A stretch of 64,000 bases of DNA from NCBI GenBank assembly GCA_050291245.1, contig JBNKJP010000035.1, positions 1-64,000 of the forward strand. The letters are read 5' to 3'. Source of the DNA: Thiodiazotropha sp050291245. GTDB lineage: Bacteria; Pseudomonadota; Gammaproteobacteria; Chromatiales; Chromatiaceae. The notes under the pieces are model-generated. The model was not told the DNA's origin. It made no database searches and worked only from the letters and a program-made list of their open reading frames with translations. The position numbers and the translations under genes are program-made. Of this stretch, positions 37,986 to 47,582 are shown one piece after another (the stretch's first letter is position 1; each line of letters opens with the position of its first letter).

Positions 37986-39083
37986 TCAACGCCCGTACTG
38001 CGCCAGGGTCTGTACGAGCAGATCCCGCTCGAACACATCGGTCACGACCGCCCGGCCGATGGATTCGAGCAGTACCAATCTCAGTCGACCGTCCAGAACC
38101 TTCTTGTCGACAGCCATAAGCTCCAGAAACCGTTCGACACTCAACGTAGCAGGCGGAGTCACCGGCAGTCGCGCCTGTTCAATCAAGCGGATCGCCCGCT
38201 CACAGGCCGCCTCGGAGAGCCAGCCCAGCCGACGGGACAGATCCGCCGCCATGCACATCCCGGTAGCCACCGCCTCACCGTGCAGCCATTCACCATAGCC
38301 CATACCGGTCTCGATGGCGTGGCCAAAGGTATGCCCCAGATTAAGCAGCGCCCGTTGCCCGGCTTCACGCTCGTCCGCCGCCACCACATCCGCCTTGCAT
38401 CGGCAGGAGCGTTCAATGGCATAGGCCAGTAACCCGGGGTCCCGCTCCAGCAGCCCTGTCATGTTGGTTTCCAGCCAGGTAACAAACGCCTCGTCGACGA
38501 TCAGTCCGTACTTGATCACCTCGGCAAGCCCGGATGCGAACTGCCGATCGTCCAGGGTGCGCAAGGTCGCGGTATCCGCCAATACCACACGGGGCTGGTA
38601 GAAGGCCCCGATCATATTCTTGCCCAGGGGATGATTTACCCCGGTCTTCCCCCCGACCGAAGAATCCACCTGGGAGAGCAGGGTGGTCGGTACCTGAATG
38701 AAGTGTACGCCGCGCTGATAGGTTGCCGCGGCAAACCCGGTCATGTCTCCGACAACCCCTCCGCCCAGGGCAACCAGAGTTGCCTGCCGGGTAAAACGCT
38801 GCTCCAACAGCGCGGTAAAAATACGGTTGACCATATCGAGAGTCTTGTACTGCTCCCCATCCGGCAGAATGCAGGTGGCCACTTCAAAATCGTCCAGTGC
38901 CTTCAGGGTGGTATCCAGATACAGTGGCGCCACGGTTTCATTGGTCACCACCATGACCTGACGACCGGGAATCGCCTCACGAAAATGCGCTGAGTCCGTA
39001 TGCACGCCTTCACCGATAAAGATCGGGTAACTGCGCTCACCCAAATCGACAACCAAACTTTTTTCAACGTTATTCAATTTCAC
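37986..39083 (-). CDS. aroB: 3-Dehydroquinate synthase
   Basis: A 365-residue cytoplasmic enzyme, the second of the shikimate pathway, which converts DAHP to 3-dehydroquinate using NAD and zinc. Diagnostic segments are LVALGGGVVGDMTGFAAATY, QVPTTLLSQVDSSVGGKTGVN and the zinc-site region NLGHTFGHAIE. Its GTG start overlaps the aroK stop in a GTGA, so translation is coupled; damX follows 24 bases later. Product and neighbours leave little doubt. Confidence 0.97.
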   Translation of the reverse strand: MKLNNVEKSLVVDLGERSYPIFIGEGVHTDSAHFREAIPGRQVMVVTNETVAPLYLDTTLKALDDFEVATCILPDGEQYKTLDMVNRIFTALLEQRFTRQATLVALGGGVVGDMTGFAAATYQRGVHFIQVPTTLLSQVDSSVGGKTGVNHPLGKNMIGAFYQPRVVLADTATLRTLDDRQFASGLAEVIKYGLIVDEAFVTWLETNMTGLLERDPGLLAYAIERSCRCKADVVAADEREAGQRALLNLGHTFGHAIETGMGYGEWLHGEAVATGMCMAADLSRRLGWLSEAACERAIRLIEQARLPVTPPATLSVERFLELMAVDKKVLDGRLRLVLLESIGRAVVTDVFERDLLVQTLAQYGR

Positions 39084-39610
39084 TCAGCCTTCGGTGAGAG
39101 CAGCTCGATCTGTTTACGGATTTCCTGAACCACGGCTTGGGTATTGCGACCTTCCGTACTGATCAATAGGTCCGCCGTCTGCCGATACAGGGGATCACGA
39201 ACTTCCAGTAACTGCTTGAGTTTCGTCAAGGGGTCCTCCGTTTGCAGCAGGGGTCTGTTTTTATCCCGATGGGTCCGTTCGTATTGCTGCTCCGCGGTAC
39301 AGTGAAGATAGATGACCACGCCCCGAGAAGACAATAGTTTTCGATTCTCATCTCTGAGCACGGCACCGCCACCGGTCGCCAGGACGATCCCGTCCCGGGC
39401 CGTCAGTTCATTGATGACATCATGTTCGCGATGTCGGAACCCGGCCTCCCCCTCGAATTCGAAGATGGTGGGTATATCGACCCCGGTACGCCGTTGAATC
39501 TCCAAATCCGAATCAACGAATTCCTTATGATAGTACTCAGCCAACTGACGGCCAACCGTGGTTTTTCCCGCACCCATGGGACCGATCAAAAAGAGGTTGT
39601 GTACTTTCAT
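39080..39610 (-). CDS. aroK: Shikimate kinase
   Basis: A 176-residue kinase that phosphorylates shikimate with ATP. The P-loop (LIGPMGAGKTTVGRQLA), the shikimate-binding Asp (VDSDLEIQRRTG), FRHRE and the lid ATGGGAV are all present. The ATG at 39610 is preferred to the one 12 bases earlier, because MKVHNLFLIGPMG is the usual N-terminus. It is the first gene after the pil terminator and overlaps aroB by four bases, so aroK-aroB-damX form one transcript. The gap upstream (39611-39786) must hold its promoter; no strong hexamers stand out. Confidence 0.96.
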   Translation of the reverse strand: MKVHNLFLIGPMGAGKTTVGRQLAEYYHKEFVDSDLEIQRRTGVDIPTIFEFEGEAGFRHREHDVINELTARDGIVLATGGGAVLRDENRKLLSSRGVVIYLHCTAEQQYERTHRDKNRPLLQTEDPLTKLKQLLEVRDPLYRQTADLLISTEGRNTQAVVQEIRKQIELLSPKAE

Positions 39611-39786
39611 GAATGGATCCAATGCGTTGGCTTGTGGTGAGAATACTACAGAGTGAAACCATTAAAGAACGATCCTTCGTCATGCCTGAAGTTGTAACAC
39701 AACTCCAGATATCATCCTCACAGAGCACAGAAAGAAGAAATCAGATTTTGCTCTAGTATTGCAAAACAACACGCTATCTACAAAAC

Positions 39787-39818
39787 AAAAAAGGCGCGCC
39801 TTCGGCGCGCCTTTTTTT
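39787..39818 (-). terminator. Strong intrinsic terminator after pilQ
   Basis: GGCGCGCC, a TTC loop and GGCGCGCC form a perfect 8-bp GC stem flanked by six A on one side and seven T on the other, so it can stop transcription from both directions. It lies 17 bases past the pilQ stop and separates the pil operon from aroK. Confidence 0.95.
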
Positions 39819-39834
39819 CAGGAACACGCGCTAT

Positions 39835-42036
39835 TTATCGAACGGTAAGCGTCTCTTTGAGGATCTTCGGGGTCACGAAAATCAACAACTCATTGTTGTT
39901 GTCTACATTCTCGTTTCTCCTGAACAAGGCCCCCGCGTAGGGCAGATCACCAAAGAAAGGCACCTTTTCCTGAGAAGTGGTTTTGGTACGCTCGAACACG
40001 CCACCCAGTACCACGGTCTCACCGTTATCCACCAATACGGTGGTCTCAATTTTTCGCGTATCAATCGGCGGCACACCCAAAATTGAACGGGAGTAATCAG
40101 GGTTATCCTTGTTGATCACCAAGTCCATACGTATCCGGTCATCGGGAGTGATATGCGGAACGACATCCAATTTAAGCAACGCTTCCTTGAAGGCAATCCG
40201 GGTAGCGCCACTGGATGTTGATTCCTGATAGGGAATTTCAATACCCTGCTTGATCGTGGCCTGAGTCTGGTCGGAGGTGATTACTCGCGGACTTGAGATC
40301 AGCTCACCACGTCCCTCTGTCTGCATTGCGGTCAATTCCAGTTGCAGCAGATAGGAACCAACTTTACCGACCAAGAAGTTCAAACCACCAGATGGCGCAT
40401 TAACCGGAAGATTGACCATCAAGGCTTCTTGATTGTCTGAACCGTCAATGTCGGGATCGTTCGATTCGATTCCAGGGGCAATACCGAACGTATTGTTGAG
40501 ATAACCCGACATGGCACCTGCCGTCAAGGTGAAGTTATCCCCGACAGAACCATCGAAATTCGTACCAAAACGAACACCCAAATCTTTGGCGAAATCGTTG
40601 TTTGCGATGACAATTCGGGATTCGATCAACACCTGCCGAACCGGGATATCGAGTTTTTGAAGCAACCGGCGGATATCTTCAAGCTTGGCGCCTGTGTCTT
40701 GAATCAGGAGGGTATTGGTCCGAACGTCCACGGTCACATTACCTCTTTCGGAAAGCAACCGGTTTTCCTCGGACTTGAGCAAGGACGCTAGATCTTCCGC
40801 TTTGGCGTAACTGACTTGAATAAAATCAGACTGCAGGGGCGCCAGCTCTTCAATCTTCTGCTGTGCCTCAAGCTCTAACTGCTCCCTCGCCGCAACCTCT
40901 TCGGTCGGCGCAACCATGATTACATTGTCAATCTGGCGTTTGGTAAGGCCTTTCGACTTCAGGATGATGTCGAGAGCCTGATCCCATGGGACATTTTTCA
41001 AACGTAAGGTGATACGACCGTTCACAGTGTCACTGGTTACCAGATTCAGGCCGGTAAAATCCGCCAGCAGCTGCAGCACCGCGCGAATCTCAATATCCTG
41101 AAAATTAAGAGAAAGGCGCTCACCGGTAAACACCATGCGATCTTTGAGCAACTTTTCTTTTTCCTGTTTGCTCAGGGAACGTACCTCGACTGCAAATATT
41201 TCATTGGCTTGGTAAGCAAGGTAATCATACTCACCGATAGGACTGATCTCGACAATGACATTTTCACCCTGAGGCTTGGTGACTACCTTGCTGACGGGCG
41301 TCGCGAAGTCCATTACATCCAGGGACTGAAAATGGCCATCATCGATAGAGGCTTTGAACACCTCCATAACTATTTTGCCACCCTCTTCGCGTACATCCAC
41401 GGGAACGGAAGGATTTCCGAGGGTCAGAAGCACCCGCCCTTCGCCGTTTTCACCACGACGAAAGTCGATATTTTCAATATCGTACCCGGATTGTGAGCTC
41501 GAATCAGGTGTGTCGGTCGATCCGGCGGATACCGGGGTAGTATCCGTATCTTCTGCAGAAACCATCGATGAGGAGATGACGCCTTTACCGCCGACATCCA
41601 GCGTGATGAACACCTTGTCGCCCATGATTTCAGTTTTATACCCGACCATGGAATTCAGATTTATGACAAGGCGGGTGCGATTTCCGGCTTCCAGGGCGGT
41701 AATGCTGTGAGCAGGCCCGACACCGATCAGCTTGGTCTTGTATCCCAACGCACTGCTGACATCCGCGAAATCGAGAGAGATGCGGGCCGGGTTTTCCGTT
41801 ACGAAGCTGGCCGGCTCATCCACGGGACCACTCATGCCCAAGGTAATCTGTACCCGGTCTCCCGGTAGGGCCGAGAAATCGATCGTCTGCAGGGAAGCTC
41901 CGGCCAGTGCATACAGCGGAATACCCAACAGGATCAAAAACAACATCAATCCAACATATCCAGGACGCTGATTAGCGCCTGTCCGTCCAGATTGCCCCTT
42001 CCTACAGTGTTTGAGTGCCATTGGCAAACCCCTCAT
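39835..42036 (-). CDS. pilQ: Type IV pilus secretin PilQ
   Basis: A 733-residue outer-membrane secretin through which the pilus leaves the cell. A signal peptide (MLFLILLGIPLYALA) is followed by two AMIN domains (about 50-140 and 185-280) that bind peptidoglycan, a secretin/TonB short N-terminal domain (about 315-375; IEIRAVLQLLADFTGLNLV), an N1 domain (QVSYAKAEDLASLLKSEE) and the C-terminal secretin barrel ending in VLGGVFERT and LLIFVTPKIL. The first ATG has GAGGAA upstream. It ends the pilMNOPQ operon and is followed by a strong terminator. Confidence 0.97.
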   Translation of the reverse strand: MRGLPMALKHCRKGQSGRTGANQRPGYVGLMLFLILLGIPLYALAGASLQTIDFSALPGDRVQITLGMSGPVDEPASFVTENPARISLDFADVSSALGYKTKLIGVGPAHSITALEAGNRTRLVINLNSMVGYKTEIMGDKVFITLDVGGKGVISSSMVSAEDTDTTPVSAGSTDTPDSSSQSGYDIENIDFRRGENGEGRVLLTLGNPSVPVDVREEGGKIVMEVFKASIDDGHFQSLDVMDFATPVSKVVTKPQGENVIVEISPIGEYDYLAYQANEIFAVEVRSLSKQEKEKLLKDRMVFTGERLSLNFQDIEIRAVLQLLADFTGLNLVTSDTVNGRITLRLKNVPWDQALDIILKSKGLTKRQIDNVIMVAPTEEVAAREQLELEAQQKIEELAPLQSDFIQVSYAKAEDLASLLKSEENRLLSERGNVTVDVRTNTLLIQDTGAKLEDIRRLLQKLDIPVRQVLIESRIVIANNDFAKDLGVRFGTNFDGSVGDNFTLTAGAMSGYLNNTFGIAPGIESNDPDIDGSDNQEALMVNLPVNAPSGGLNFLVGKVGSYLLQLELTAMQTEGRGELISSPRVITSDQTQATIKQGIEIPYQESTSSGATRIAFKEALLKLDVVPHITPDDRIRMDLVINKDNPDYSRSILGVPPIDTRKIETTVLVDNGETVVLGGVFERTKTTSQEKVPFFGDLPYAGALFRRNENVDNNNELLIFVTPKILKETLTVR

Positions 42037-42052
42037 CTCGAATTCCTCTTGA

Positions 42053-42589
42053 CTATTCCGCCAACGCTAGCGAAGCCTGACGCTCAATGTAACCACCAGA
42101 ACCATCCTGGACAATCTCGTTCAACTCGATCCTGTCTTCGGTTATCAGCATAATACGGCCGTGATTCTGTCCCATGTAGTTACCGTTCTTCACCTTGTGA
42201 ACCGTCCCCTCCTTGGTCTTCACCAGGCCCCAGGCGACCCCTTTCTGCTCCAGGGTTCCTACCATACGTATGGAGTCCAGAGGATAGCTCTCCAACTCTT
42301 CCTTGCGGCGATTCAGATCAGGCCTGAGTCCATTGCCCGCAACCCCTGTGGTATCCGCCTCCTCACCCGTCATATCGATGAACGGGTTTCGCCGACCCGC
42401 CGAAGTGTAAAGGAAGGTCTCGATCTGTCTGATCTCAGGCAAAGGTTCAATCCGCCCGGGCGGCCTTGCCTTGATATCCCCAACCTCCTGCTGCAACTCA
42501 TCCAAATGGGGATTGGCGCACCCGGCCAACAAGAGCAAAGACAGGGAGGCGATCAACAGCCGGCATTTCGAAACAGCATGCATGCTCAT
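42053..42589 (-). CDS. pilP: Type IV pilus assembly lipoprotein PilP
   Basis: A 178-residue inner-membrane lipoprotein linking the PilMNO complex to the secretin. The lipobox LLLLAGC (cysteine about 24) follows a typical signal. The periplasmic beta-domain begins near FLYTSAGRRNPFID and includes LESYPLDSIRMVGTLEQ and VKNGNYMGQNHGRI. Its start overlaps the pilO stop (ATGA). Confidence 0.96.
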   Translation of the reverse strand: MSMHAVSKCRLLIASLSLLLLAGCANPHLDELQQEVGDIKARPPGRIEPLPEIRQIETFLYTSAGRRNPFIDMTGEEADTTGVAGNGLRPDLNRRKEELESYPLDSIRMVGTLEQKGVAWGLVKTKEGTVHKVKNGNYMGQNHGRIMLITEDRIELNEIVQDGSGGYIERQASLALAE

Positions 42590-43185
42590 TGGCCCTCCTC
42601 CTCATCAAGATAGCGATAGGTCTTTGCGGTCGCTTCCAACATGAGATCTTCCCGCCCCTCCTTTTCCGAAGGACGTTTAATCTTGATGTCATGAATTGTC
42701 ACGATCCGGGGTAACGCTGCTAACCCACTGATAAAATCACCGAATTCATGATATTCGCCTCTTACAACGATTTGTATCGGAAGTTCGGCGTAGAACTCCC
42801 GAGGTACCTCATCGAGGGGCTTGAAGAGCTCAAACTCCAATCCGGACGCCAATCCTGTCTGGGAGACATCCACCAGAAGTTCCGCAACCTCTGTCTTGTC
42901 CGGCAACTGTCTGAGCATGGCGCCGAAGGACTCCTTCATCTCCTCCAACTGTTTACGATAACCCTCCAGGTTTGCCGCTTTCGCCTGTTTGGTTTCGAAT
43001 TCTTTCAGCAGCTTTTGTTCTGTCTGCTGAACGGTCTCTAGTCGTCCGAGTTGATCCTCTATGATCAGATAATAGCCTGCAACCATCACGATAACGGCCA
43101 CCAATATGACCACCACGGCTTTGACCGGGGTCGGCCAGACACCGATATTACTGAAGTCGAGTTCGTTGAGATCTTCGAGATTCAT
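42586..43185 (-). CDS. pilO: Type IV pilus alignment protein PilO
   Basis: A 199-residue inner-membrane protein that pairs with PilN. A transmembrane helix (VVVILVAVIVMVAGYYLII, about 25-45) is followed by a coiled coil (LGRLETVQQTEQKLLKEF) and a ferredoxin-like periplasmic domain. It overlaps pilN and pilP by four bases on each side. The start is the ATG overlapping the pilN stop. Confidence 0.96.
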   Translation of the reverse strand: MNLEDLNELDFSNIGVWPTPVKAVVVILVAVIVMVAGYYLIIEDQLGRLETVQQTEQKLLKEFETKQAKAANLEGYRKQLEEMKESFGAMLRQLPDKTEVAELLVDVSQTGLASGLEFELFKPLDEVPREFYAELPIQIVVRGEYHEFGDFISGLAALPRIVTIHDIKIKRPSEKEGREDLMLEATAKTYRYLDEEEGQ

Positions 43186-43742
43186 TGATCCACCTCCGCA
43201 TTCTGGGAGGCCTGTTTAACCGTCAGTTTGAAGTGACTGTAGCCCGTCCCTGTCTTCTCCTTGCTTTCGATGAAATCGAGGGTGGGTGTCTCCAGCCATT
43301 CAGAGGCATCGATGTTCCGCATCATCGCAGATACCCGGGCATTGGACTGCGCCTGGCCGCTGAAGGCGACTTTATTGCCCGCTTGGTCAACCTCATCGAG
43401 AAACACGCCGTCCGGAAGGGTTGCCACAATCTCATCAAACAGATGCACGATCTGTGGCCGGCTGCTCTGCAGCTCCTGGATGATATTCATGCGGGCAATC
43501 AGGTTGTCCTTGGTTTTTTCCAGATCCCGGATTTCACTGATCTTCTTCTCAACCGCCTTGATTTCCGACGTAAGGTAGTTGTTTCGGGTCTCCTGCGCCG
43601 AAATCTGGCCTTCGATGATCTGGTGAGCACCGTACACCAGCAGGATGGACACCAGAGCCCCACCCGCGACCATCATCCCGAACTCTTTCTGGCGCTCTTT
43701 CCGTTCCGCTTCCCGCCATGGGAGTAAGTTAATCCGCGCCAT
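43182..43742 (-). CDS. pilN: Type IV pilus assembly protein PilN
   Basis: A 186-residue inner-membrane protein. The N-terminus MARINLLPWREAERKERQK is the conserved cytoplasmic motif that binds PilM. It is followed by a transmembrane helix (GMMVAGGALVSILLVYG) and a periplasmic coiled coil plus ferredoxin-like fold. Its ATG overlaps the pilM stop as TAATG. Confidence 0.97.
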   Translation of the reverse strand: MARINLLPWREAERKERQKEFGMMVAGGALVSILLVYGAHQIIEGQISAQETRNNYLTSEIKAVEKKISEIRDLEKTKDNLIARMNIIQELQSSRPQIVHLFDEIVATLPDGVFLDEVDQAGNKVAFSGQAQSNARVSAMMRNIDASEWLETPTLDFIESKEKTGTGYSHFKLTVKQASQNAEVDQ

Positions 43743-44815
43743 TAGTCGAAACTCCTCAATGCCAGACCGCAGGCAATCATCAGAGCCGGTGCGTCCGAAC
43801 TCAGTGCCTGAGGTTTCACCCTGGACGATACCGACATGTTGGCAAACGGATTTGCCACGCTGGCCGGTGTCCCCAACTTCTCCTCGACCAGATCATCAAT
43901 ACCCGGAATCGAGGAGCTACCTCCCGCCAGGATGATGTGATCAACGGTGTTGTAGGCGCTCGAAGAGAAGAAAAACTGCAAGGAACGGCTAACCTGCTGC
44001 GCCATCGCCTCTTTGAAGGGCTCAAGCACCTCGGGCACATAGTTATCCGGCAGGCCCCCCTGGCGTTTGGCCATCCCCGCCTCTTCAATCGACAATCCGT
44101 ATCGCCGCTGGATCTCCTCGGTGAGCTGGCGGCCGCCAAAATTCTGTTCGCGGGTATAGATGATCTTGTTGTTATGCAGCACATTCAAGGTCGTTGTCGT
44201 CGCCCCGATGTCCGCGATGGCGATGGTCTGATCCTCGCCATGCTCGGGTAACTGATCGAGCAACTGGGTGCAGGCGTTTTCCATGGCGTAGGCTTCGACG
44301 TCCACGATCGTAGCGGTCAACCCGGCCAACTCGATGGCGGCCACACGATCATCCACGTTTTCGCTCCGGGAAGCCGCCAGCAGGACATCGACCAACTCCG
44401 GATTCTTCTCGGAAGGGCCGATGACCTCAAAATCGAGATTCACCTCTTCCAGGGGGTAGGGAATGTACTGGTCGGCCTCCAACTGGATCTGACTCTCCAG
44501 CTCCTGGTCAGACAGTGAGGCCGGCATGGAGATGACCTTGGTGATCACCGCGGACCCGGATACCGCGACGGCGGCATGCTTGGCTCGCGACCCCGATCGT
44601 CGCACAGCGGCTCGGATCGCTTCACCGACCGCATCCACCTCGGCGATGTTCTTTTCCACGACAGCGTTACCGGGAAGCGGCTCCACTCCGTAGGCTTCGA
44701 CTCGGTAGGTTGCGCCATTGCGCCCTGTGGATTGCGACAGCTCGAGCAATTTGACTGCTGTTGAGCTGATGTCAATGCCTATTAAAGGCGGCTTTTTTCT
44801 TCCGAATAGTGACAT
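43742..44815 (-). CDS. pilM: Type IV pilus actin-like ATPase PilM
   Basis: A 357-residue cytoplasmic actin-fold protein that recruits PilN to the pilus motor complex. The nucleotide-binding motifs are GIDISSTAVKLLEL, IADIGATTTTLNVL and ILAGGSSSIPGIDDLVEE. It is the first gene of pilMNOPQ, transcribed away from mrcA. The intergenic space carries its promoter (see below). Confidence 0.97.
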   Translation of the reverse strand: MSLFGRKKPPLIGIDISSTAVKLLELSQSTGRNGATYRVEAYGVEPLPGNAVVEKNIAEVDAVGEAIRAAVRRSGSRAKHAAVAVSGSAVITKVISMPASLSDQELESQIQLEADQYIPYPLEEVNLDFEVIGPSEKNPELVDVLLAASRSENVDDRVAAIELAGLTATIVDVEAYAMENACTQLLDQLPEHGEDQTIAIADIGATTTTLNVLHNNKIIYTREQNFGGRQLTEEIQRRYGLSIEEAGMAKRQGGLPDNYVPEVLEPFKEAMAQQVSRSLQFFFSSSAYNTVDHIILAGGSSSIPGIDDLVEEKLGTPASVANPFANMSVSSRVKPQALSSDAPALMIACGLALRSFD

Positions 44816-45026
44816 GCGGGTTACCCAAACGATCCTTATGCCGCAGAATTGAACTAGGATTCTCTTTAACTAGAGTAAGTAACTATATAGCAGCAAATGA
44901 TTTTTTTGTGAAGACATTTTTTCACAAACAAGTTCCAAAATGCGAACGTTTTATTTGCTAGACTATCGAACTTTGCTAGGGAACCATTCTGGTACCCCTG
45001 GATCAACCATTTCTGTGAACCAGCGC
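44816..45026. promoter_or_regulatory. Divergent pilM / mrcA promoter region with dyad
   Basis: On the minus strand TTCACA (44911-44906), 17 bases and TATATA form a good sigma-70-like promoter for pilM. The -35 lies within a dyad: TTTGTGAA at 44905-44912 and TTCACAAA at 44921-44928, separated by eight bases. The dyad could be an operator controlling pilM. On the plus side a TAGACT near 44959 may be a -10 for mrcA. Confidence 0.4.
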
Positions 45027-47489
45027 ATGAAGTCGTTCTACAGACTCTTAAGATACCTCGTTTACTTCTTATTCGGCTTTTCGGTGATCGGCGCCATCGG
45101 TCTCTATGGTGCCTATCTCTATCTCGAACCCAAACTGCCATCCATTGAAACGCTCAAGGATGTAAGGCTTCAGGTTCCCCTTCGAATCTACAGCAGCGAC
45201 CAACGTCTGATTGCTGAATTCGGCGAAAAGCGTCGCGAACCCCTCAGTTATGACGAGATCCCGCCGCGTATGATCCAGGCATTCCTGGCTGCGGAAGACG
45301 ACCGGTTCTTCCAGCACCCCGGTGTGGACTACCAGGGTATCATACGCGCCGCCATTCAGCTCCTACTAACGGGCGAACGCCGCCAGGGCGGCAGTACCAT
45401 CACCATGCAGGTGGCCCGGAACTTCTTCCTCAGTAGCAAGAAGACCTACTCCCGGAAACTCAACGAGATCTTTCTGGCCCTGAAGATCGAACGTATGCTC
45501 TCCAAGGAGGAGATACTCGAGCTCTATCTCAATAAGATCTACCTGGGTCACCGTGCTTACGGCGTCGGTGCCGCTGCCCTAGTCTATTACGGCCGCACCG
45601 TGGAAAAACTTGAGCTCTCTGAAATCGCCATGATCGCAGGTCTGCCCAAGGCCCCGTCGAGACTCAATCCGGTGACCGATCCGCAACGCGCTCTTATAAG
45701 ACGAAATTATGTTCTGGGCCGCATGCGGGATCTCGAGTTCATCAATCAAACCGAATATGACGAAGCACACGCCGCACCGATCAGCGCCATGCTGCACACC
45801 ACGCCCAGTGAGGTTGAAGCCCCTTATGTTGCGGAGATGGCCCGGGCCGAGGCGGTATCCCGCTATGGACAGGATGCCTATACCAGCGGATACAGCATCA
45901 CCACCACGATTGACAGTCAATTACAGCAGGCGGCGAACCTTGCCCTGCGTCATGCCATACAAACCTATGACATGCGGCATGGTTACCGGGGGCCCGCCGG
46001 ACATCAGGAGATTACCCCGGAGAGCGATCCGCAGCTTTTGATCGAGGGACTGGCGGAAATGCCGAATCCCGCCGACCTGAAAAAGGCAATCGTCACCACG
46101 GTCGAGAGCCAGAGCATCGAGACGCTGAGCGCACAGGGGGAAGCACTTCACATCGATTGGGAGGGACTGAGCTGGGCCGCCCACTACATCAGCAACGAGC
46201 GCATTGGGGAGAAGCCCAAGCAGGCCTCCGATATCCTGAAAGTCGGCGACCAGGTATATCTCTATCAGGACGTTGACGAAAAAGGCCAGGCATACTGGCG
46301 TCTGGCGCAGATTCCCAAGGTCGAAGGCGCGCTGGTATCGATCGCACCCCGGAACGGCGCGGTTAAGGCCCTGGTCGGAGGATACGACTTCAATCTGAGT
46401 AAATTCAACCGGGTCACCCAGGCCAAGCGGCAGCCCGGTTCCGGTTTCAAGCCCTTTATCTACTCCGCCGCCCTTGAGGCCGGTTTCACCCCGGCCAGTA
46501 TCATCAACGACGCCCCGGTGGTGTTCGATGACGATACCCTGGAAGCCACTTGGCGGCCGGAAAACTACAGTGGCAAGTTCTTCGGCCCGACCCGACTGAG
46601 ATACGCCCTGACCCATTCCCGCAATCTGGTATCCATCCGTCTGCTGCGCGCCATGGGTGTCAACCACGCAATCAACTATGCCAGCCGTTTCGGCTTCGAT
46701 CGCACCGAACTCCCCCGTGACCTCTCCCTGGCCCTGGGCAGCGGCGCGGTCACCCCCCTGGCCCTGGCAACGGGGTATAGCGTCCTGGCCAATGGGGGAT
46801 ATTACGTACCCTCGCATCTCATCGAATCGATCCGTGATGACAAGGGCGAGTCGCTCTACCAGGTGAACCCGGTACAGGTTTGTGACGAGACCCAGCTTGC
46901 GGCCGCACACGAGCAAGAAACCAGCCCTGCTGACGAACCCTCCGAAGCGCAAACCAGCGAAACGGAAACCGTACCCCGCTGCGCCCAAAGGGCGATCACC
47001 CGACAGAACCAGTATTTGATGCATTCCATGCTTCGCGACGTGGTCCAACACGGTACAGCGACCCGGGCGCGGGCACTCAACCGCACCGACATCGCAGGGA
47101 AAACCGGCACCACCAACGATCAGAAAGACGCCTGGTTCAACGGCTTCAACCATCATCTGGTCGCCACGGCCTGGATCGGATTCGATGATGTGAGTCCCCT
47201 GGGACGAGGCGAAGTGGGCGGTCGTGCCGCCTTACCGGCCTGGATCGACTACATGCGAGTCGCGCTCAATGGTATCGAAGAGAAGGTTCCCGACATGCCC
47301 CCCGGCATGATTACCATGCGCATCGATGCCGACACCGGTCAACCGGCGGGGGTCGGCGATGCCAACGCGCTCTTTGAAGTCTTCGAGATCGACAAGGCGC
47401 CCAAGCAGCCCGGGGACAACCGTCGTCCGGGCCAGCGTAACAGCCGCGGACCCACGGGAACACCAACCCCGATCGAGGATCCATTCTAG
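45027..47489 (+). CDS. mrcA: Penicillin-binding protein 1A (bifunctional)
   Basis: An 820-residue inner-membrane peptidoglycan synthase. After the transmembrane helix (LVYFLFGFSVIGAIGLYGAYL) comes the glycosyltransferase domain with the catalytic Glu (AAEDDRFFQHPGVD) and GGSTITMQVARNFF. The transpeptidase has the active-site serine in GSGFKPF (SxxK), then SRN (THSRNLV) and KTGTT. An OB-like insertion (about 290-420) is typical of Proteobacterial PBP1a. ATG 45027 was chosen because the usual N-terminus KSFYRLLRYL begins there; the frame is open to 44940. It is divergent from pilM, as in many gammaproteobacteria. Confidence 0.96.
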   Translation: MKSFYRLLRYLVYFLFGFSVIGAIGLYGAYLYLEPKLPSIETLKDVRLQVPLRIYSSDQRLIAEFGEKRREPLSYDEIPPRMIQAFLAAEDDRFFQHPGVDYQGIIRAAIQLLLTGERRQGGSTITMQVARNFFLSSKKTYSRKLNEIFLALKIERMLSKEEILELYLNKIYLGHRAYGVGAAALVYYGRTVEKLELSEIAMIAGLPKAPSRLNPVTDPQRALIRRNYVLGRMRDLEFINQTEYDEAHAAPISAMLHTTPSEVEAPYVAEMARAEAVSRYGQDAYTSGYSITTTIDSQLQQAANLALRHAIQTYDMRHGYRGPAGHQEITPESDPQLLIEGLAEMPNPADLKKAIVTTVESQSIETLSAQGEALHIDWEGLSWAAHYISNERIGEKPKQASDILKVGDQVYLYQDVDEKGQAYWRLAQIPKVEGALVSIAPRNGAVKALVGGYDFNLSKFNRVTQAKRQPGSGFKPFIYSAALEAGFTPASIINDAPVVFDDDTLEATWRPENYSGKFFGPTRLRYALTHSRNLVSIRLLRAMGVNHAINYASRFGFDRTELPRDLSLALGSGAVTPLALATGYSVLANGGYYVPSHLIESIRDDKGESLYQVNPVQVCDETQLAAAHEQETSPADEPSEAQTSETETVPRCAQRAITRQNQYLMHSMLRDVVQHGTATRARALNRTDIAGKTGTTNDQKDAWFNGFNHHLVATAWIGFDDVSPLGRGEVGGRAALPAWIDYMRVALNGIEEKVPDMPPGMITMRIDADTGQPAGVGDANALFEVFEIDKAPKQPGDNRRPGQRNSRGPTGTPTPIEDPF

Positions 47490-47582
47490 CTGGGAATGGT
47501 ACTTACTTAAGACCCGCACGAGGCGCAGGAACCACCGGCATGTGACCAGGGTCTGATCCAAGAAAATGGGTACTGCGCAAAC

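Noticed and set aside
44905..44928. CRP site between pilM and mrcA
   Set aside because: The half-sites TGTGA and TCACA are separated by ten bases, not six.
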